From Bog-159 sp049511415 (GTDB lineage: Bacteria; Acidobacteriota; Terriglobia; Bryobacterales; Bryobacteraceae), in assembly GCA_049511415.1 (NCBI GenBank), contig JBEKYC010000025.1:24519-88518 (forward strand): a stretch of 64,000 nt of DNA, read 5' to 3'. Each line of letters starts with the position of its first letter. Positions within the stretch are counted from its first letter, which is position 1. Positions 60,450 through 64,000 of this stretch are shown here, piece after piece. Position numbers and translations under genes: made by a program. The notes under the pieces are model-generated. The model was not told where the DNA came from and did no database searches. It saw only the letters and a program-made list of their open reading frames with translations.

Positions 60450-62804
60450 CTACCTTCCAGCTTCAAAAAGGTGCAACGGCGCTTTGGCGTGAGCCACCGG
60501 AAACGGTTGCGATCCCTTCAACATGCTCCAAAGAATGTTGTTGAATACCACGTCGTTCACGCGATCCGGGGCGCTGAAATCGAGACCTTCAGAAGCTCTC
60601 GCCGCCGCGGTTTTGGGTGGATTCATTTCGTGCATGTCGAACTGGGCCGCTATCGCCTTCCACGGCGACAGATCCGGAGTGGCGGCGAAAATATCGGCCA
60701 GGGACCGGCTGAAGTAGTCGAACTTGGACAAACGGCTTAATCCCAGAATGTCCTCAATGGCCGCGACGACATCGGTCGTGTTGAAGAATCGGTGAATGGT
60801 TCCGGGGCGGTTATAAGCCGAGATCGCAAAGAACACGGAACGGTGGCTATCGACGTGGTCCGGACCGGCCTGCGAATCGTCCTCCAGCACGAAGACAACC
60901 GTGTCGCGCCAGAAGGGAGACTTGGTAAGCGCTTCCACGATCCGGCCCAAGGCCAGATCGTTATCCGCCATGTAAGCCCGCGGCGTCGGGTAACCGGCGC
61001 GTCCACCGGCGGTGTGGTCACCCGGCAGATGCATCACCTCCAGCGCCGGCATCTTGCCTGCGCTGACGAATTTGTTTAGCTCGGCGATCCAGGCGTCCGC
61101 ACGGGCTTGATCCGGGATCTTCAAGTTGAAGACAGGGTAAGTCGGACTCACGTCGGAGCCCAACTCCCGTTGGGTGACCGGCCAGCCTTCGGGGGCCTTC
61201 ATCATTTCGCCATAATCGCGGAACCAGATACCTTTCTTCCGCGCCAGGGTCCATAGAAAGCCGTGGATCGGTTCATCGATTTCTTCGCCGTCGACCCCCT
61301 CGCGTCTGTCGGAATAGGCGGAAGGAATGGTTTTCTCTCCGAAATCGGTCACGTAGGCGGCCGTCGACCAGATATGACCTTGTGAACTGACCTCGGCGTT
61401 GGTGAAGAAGTGGTCAAATATTCCAAATCGTTCCGCCAGGCCGTGATGATTCGGCGATACAGCTTGCCCGAAGAAAACCAGGCTGGGATCGCCGTCACCT
61501 TCCTTCAAGTCACCCAACACCTGGTCATAGGTGCGATTTTCCTTTATGATGTAAATCACGTGTTTGAAGGGCGGATAGGCTTTGGTTGAACGGTGCTCTT
61601 TCCAATTGTTGGCTTCGGCAACCCGCCGCGAGTATCCCGCCAGTTCTTCCGGGGACACCTTGCCGGAAAGGATCCGCAGCGTGCCGTTCAGTTGACCGAG
61701 GTCATATCCGAAAGGTCTCTGGATACCCTCGCCGGGAGTGGGGCCATCGGGATTGGCGTGGCTGCCATGTCCCTTGCCGGATAGAATCAGCAGTTGGCCG
61801 CCGGTATCCAGGACAGCCGTCGGGTACCAATCGGTGGGGATACGGCCTTGGAGCGCGCGATTTCCGGAGACATCCAGGACCGCAATTGCATTGTTGTCCG
61901 CCTCGGCGGCGAACAGTTTCGATTCGTCCGTGGAAAGGGCCAGAGCATTCGGAGTGCTGCCTTCGGAGGGCCCGGCCGGCGCGGCGTCGCTCAGATACCG
62001 CAAGACTTTCTTGTTGCGTGTATCCACCACCGCGACCTGATCCATGGCGGCCAGGGCCACGAACAACCTGGATCCCGACGCATTCGCAACCAGTGCCGAA
62101 GGTCGTGGACCGACCCGCAACTTACCCTCGGCCTTGAGCGTTCCGTCAGCTTGTATTTGGAAGATCGAGATGGTGTCGGCTCCCCAGGCGGAGACATAAA
62201 CTCTATCGTTCGAGGCGGCCTCCACTGCATAAGGATAGTGATCGGTGGGAAATCTGCCCACTATGCGTGAGTTGGCCGCATCGACGATCGCCAGCGTGTC
62301 ACTCAGATTTTCCGCAACATACAGATAATTTCCACGCCGCGACACAGCGATGCCGGCCGGATATCGCGTTCCTGGCGCGCCGATCTTGTGTTGGGCCAGG
62401 GCAATTGTTCGATCCAATGTGGCGACCCCATTTTTCCACGCGTAGCCATAGACCGAGTCGGCGTTGCCGCCGGACACGTAGATCTCATTTCCGTCTCGGG
62501 AGAAGGCGATCCCATAGAACGCCGCTTCCTGCGGGAGTGTCTGCAAGGTACGGTGGGACTTAAGGTCGACGATCTGCAACCCCTGCTCGCGCCAACCGCT
62601 GAGGACCACAGCGGCTCTTTCGCCACCAGGCGCCAGGGCCATCCCCAGCGGCATGCTTCCCAATTCTACGGCCTCCCCAACAGGATCGAGCCGCACGCCC
62701 GTGGACAGGAAATCCGCAGCGGTTACGCCACCGGTTATCGTGAAAAGTGCGAGAGTTACAGGAAGCCATCGCTTGGCCAAAGCACGGGACATTGATTTAA
62801 GCAT
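60450..62804 (-). CDS. Exported YncE-like beta-propeller and phosphoesterase fusion
   Basis: The 784-residue product has a signal peptide (RWLPVTLALFTITGGVTA), a seven-bladed YncE-type propeller (about residues 35-380; PQEAAFYGIAFSRDGNEIYV, RRGNYLYVAENLSDTLAIVD) and an alkaline-phosphatase/phospholipase C-like esterase domain (about 425-760). The esterase motifs are FKHVIYIIKENRTYDQVLGD (metal/nucleophile region), GIFDHFFTNAEVSSQGH and FVLEDDSQAGPDHVDSHRS. The domain pair is known as bifunctional YncE/alkaline phosphatase-family protein; the substrate is unknown. It is divergent from plsC. Confidence 0.88.
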   Translation of the reverse strand: MLKSMSRALAKRWLPVTLALFTITGGVTAADFLSTGVRLDPVGEAVELGSMPLGMALAPGGERAAVVLSGWREQGLQIVDLKSHRTLQTLPQEAAFYGIAFSRDGNEIYVSGGNADSVYGYAWKNGVATLDRTIALAQHKIGAPGTRYPAGIAVSRRGNYLYVAENLSDTLAIVDAANSRIVGRFPTDHYPYAVEAASNDRVYVSAWGADTISIFQIQADGTLKAEGKLRVGPRPSALVANASGSRLFVALAAMDQVAVVDTRNKKVLRYLSDAAPAGPSEGSTPNALALSTDESKLFAAEADNNAIAVLDVSGNRALQGRIPTDWYPTAVLDTGGQLLILSGKGHGSHANPDGPTPGEGIQRPFGYDLGQLNGTLRILSGKVSPEELAGYSRRVAEANNWKEHRSTKAYPPFKHVIYIIKENRTYDQVLGDLKEGDGDPSLVFFGQAVSPNHHGLAERFGIFDHFFTNAEVSSQGHIWSTAAYVTDFGEKTIPSAYSDRREGVDGEEIDEPIHGFLWTLARKKGIWFRDYGEMMKAPEGWPVTQRELGSDVSPTYPVFNLKIPDQARADAWIAELNKFVSAGKMPALEVMHLPGDHTAGGRAGYPTPRAYMADNDLALGRIVEALTKSPFWRDTVVFVLEDDSQAGPDHVDSHRSVFFAISAYNRPGTIHRFFNTTDVVAAIEDILGLSRLSKFDYFSRSLADIFAATPDLSPWKAIAAQFDMHEMNPPKTAAARASEGLDFSAPDRVNDVVFNNILWSMLKGSQPFPVAHAKAPLHLFEAGR

Positions 62805-62849
62805 ATCAGCGCCGATTTTTCCGCCGCATCAGTCCATACGCGTGCCGGG

Positions 62850-63605
62850 ATGCTAAAATCCTCAAATCAGATGATCCGGGTCCTGCGCTCTCTGTGGATT
62901 TGGACTGCGAGCGCGGCTCTGGTCCTGCTTTGGGTTCCCTTGCTGGGAGTCATCCGGTTGACTGACCGTGACCCATGCCGGCGGCGAACCGGGCGATGGT
63001 TCCGCCGCCTCGGCCGCGCGTTCGCCAAGGTCAACCCGTGGCGAATCCACATTGGCGGCCTCGAACACCTTGACCCGAGCCAGGTATACGTCATAGTCAG
63101 TAATCATCAATCTTTGGCGGATATACCGGTGATTGCGCACTTGCGAGTGGATACGAAATGGTTGGCCAAAGCCGAACTGTTCCGTCTTCCGGTCGTGGGC
63201 TGGATGCTGCGCATGGCGGGTGATATCCCGGTTGAGCGATCCGATCGCCGGGAGAGTGCCAAAGCGAAGATACAATCCGCATACTACCTGCGCCGGCACT
63301 GTTCCGTGGTCTTCTTCGCCGAGGGTACACGGTCGCGAGATGGGCAGGTCCTGCCATTCAAGGATGGCCCATTCCGCCTGGCTATTCAGGAACGAGTCCG
63401 GGTATTACCTCTGGTGGTGGCGGGGTCTGGGACGGCTCTGCCGAGGAACACCTGGATTTTTGGGCCGCCTTCGGATATCCACCTCCAGATTCTGGAGCCC
63501 GTTTCGGTGGATGGCTGGATTTCAGCGGGAGCGCCGGCCTTGCGCGCGGAGGTTCGGCGGAGAATCGTGGACGAATTAGATCGATTCCGGGCAGAGAAGG
63601 TCTAG
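62850..63605 (+). CDS. 1-acyl-sn-glycerol-3-phosphate acyltransferase (PlsC family)
   Basis: The 251-residue membrane enzyme transfers acyl groups to lysophospholipid. An N-terminal hydrophobic helix (WTASAALVLLWVPLLGVI) anchors it. The catalytic H86/D91 motif (SNHQSLADIP) and the phosphate-binding FFAEGTRSRDG are present, and IPVERSDR and VLPLVVAGSG complete the four acyltransferase blocks. ATG 62850 is used; ATG 62871 is a possible internal start. It is divergent from the phosphoesterase gene. Confidence 0.9.
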   Translation: MLKSSNQMIRVLRSLWIWTASAALVLLWVPLLGVIRLTDRDPCRRRTGRWFRRLGRAFAKVNPWRIHIGGLEHLDPSQVYVIVSNHQSLADIPVIAHLRVDTKWLAKAELFRLPVVGWMLRMAGDIPVERSDRRESAKAKIQSAYYLRRHCSVVFFAEGTRSRDGQVLPFKDGPFRLAIQERVRVLPLVVAGSGTALPRNTWIFGPPSDIHLQILEPVSVDGWISAGAPALRAEVRRRIVDELDRFRAEKV

Positions 63606-63609
63606 CTTT

Positions 63610-63888
63610 TCGCGGCAGTTCCCCGCCCTTCTCACGGGCCGTATTGGCGCCATCCCACCGGTCTCCGTCCGCGTAGGCCAGGATTCCATGCGCGCATCCT
63701 TTCTCCACCAGCGCGCGCTTCTCGCTGCGATTCCGCACGCCCGTTCCGCCCTGGCCGGCAGCCATTCCTTCCTCGGCAATCGCAGGGCCGCTGAAAATGG
63801 ATGCGCCAGGAATGGTCCCAGCCGTTTGCGAGAAGAGTCGCTCAAAATCGCCCAGGTTTTTGTGGATAGCTCTTTGGTCGTGTACGGC
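63610..63888 (-). pseudogene. Frameshifted GNAT-type acetyltransferase fragment
   Basis: On the minus strand three frames together give an acetyltransferase-like protein: TTKELSTKTW, then LGDFERLFSQTAG through EEGMAAGQ and RSEKRALVEKGCAHGILAYA, then PVGWRQYGP and a stop. The order and spacing match a GNAT subfamily in which RALVE, HGILAY, VGWCQYGP and a following EELPR are conserved. Two frameshifts, a stop and loss of the downstream half show that the gene is broken. Nothing is recognised from 63889 to the window end. Confidence 0.55.
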
Positions 63889-64000
63889 GGCACTTTACTC
63901 GAAGTCTTGCGCCACCGCGCGGTGCGGCCGCGGATAACGCGGCGGACGCGGCTCGCACACTCCGGCGAGTCCAGCCTCTTCTTCGTCATCCGCGTCGCCG

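Overview
The window reads as chromosomal DNA of a high-GC Acidobacteriota bacterium, most likely of the Solibacter/Bryobacter type. The inference rests on family content: an ADOP-type duplicated permease (51520-54027), a secreted protein with the Ig-like C-terminal domain typical of Solibacter (6624-9122), an acidobacterial VWFA-related protein (57635-60172), two TonB receptors that begin with a carboxypeptidase-regulatory-like domain, and a DUF1549/DUF1553 plus DUF1501 cytochrome operon. No phage, CRISPR array, rRNA or tRNA was seen. Gene density is normal and genes are mixed on both strands.

Layout. 1-2.0 kb: truncated TonB receptor. 2.2-12.4 kb: a malectin-domain membrane protein, an aldo/keto reductase, an SDR, a DMT exporter, a secreted esterase-like protein, a TPR-thioredoxin fusion and a TPR protein. 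12.5-18 kb: three-gene operon of secreted c-type cytochrome, quinoprotein and DUF1501 proteins. 18-23.4 kb: vitamin B12 locus, with a cobalamin riboswitch, a TonB receptor, a cobalamin adenosyltransferase, a DUF6580 membrane protein, a PP-loop ATPase and a BtuF-like protein; the last three overlap by 4 nt. 23.4-30.3 kb: an EVE protein, two unknown genes, a PDZ-sensor histidine kinase with its sigma-54 response regulator, and a frameshifted BrnA antitoxin. 30.3-34.3 kb: exopolysaccharide genes (BY-kinase, ATPase, Wzz) beside a PEP-CTERM protein. 34.4-40.5 kb: ssb, small proteins, acyl-CoA dehydrogenase, alanine dehydrogenase and KDPG aldolase. 40.6-50.2 kb: two facing multidomain kinases, recA, HU, tatA, two OmpR-type regulators, a DinB/YfiT-like protein and a KAS enzyme. 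50.3-64 kb: small proteins, a RelE-like protein, the ADOP permease, an IS21 istA remnant, a tandem pair of putative small RNAs, SRP RNA, phosphoglucomutase, the VWA protein, a YncE/phosphoesterase protein, PlsC and a decayed GNAT gene.

The most unusual element is the tandem repeat at 54316-54618. Two copies 175 bp apart each carry, on the minus strand, a -35 and -10 box at exactly 17 bp, a near-identical 91-nt body whose conservation starts at the predicted +1, a hairpin with a CCCCUCC-type (anti-Shine-Dalgarno-like) loop, and an intrinsic terminator. This looks like a duplicated, probably undescribed, regulatory RNA gene. The B12 locus is the second point of interest: it has uptake and adenosylation genes but no BtuC/BtuD, and a DUF6580 membrane protein sits where an inner-membrane transporter is needed.
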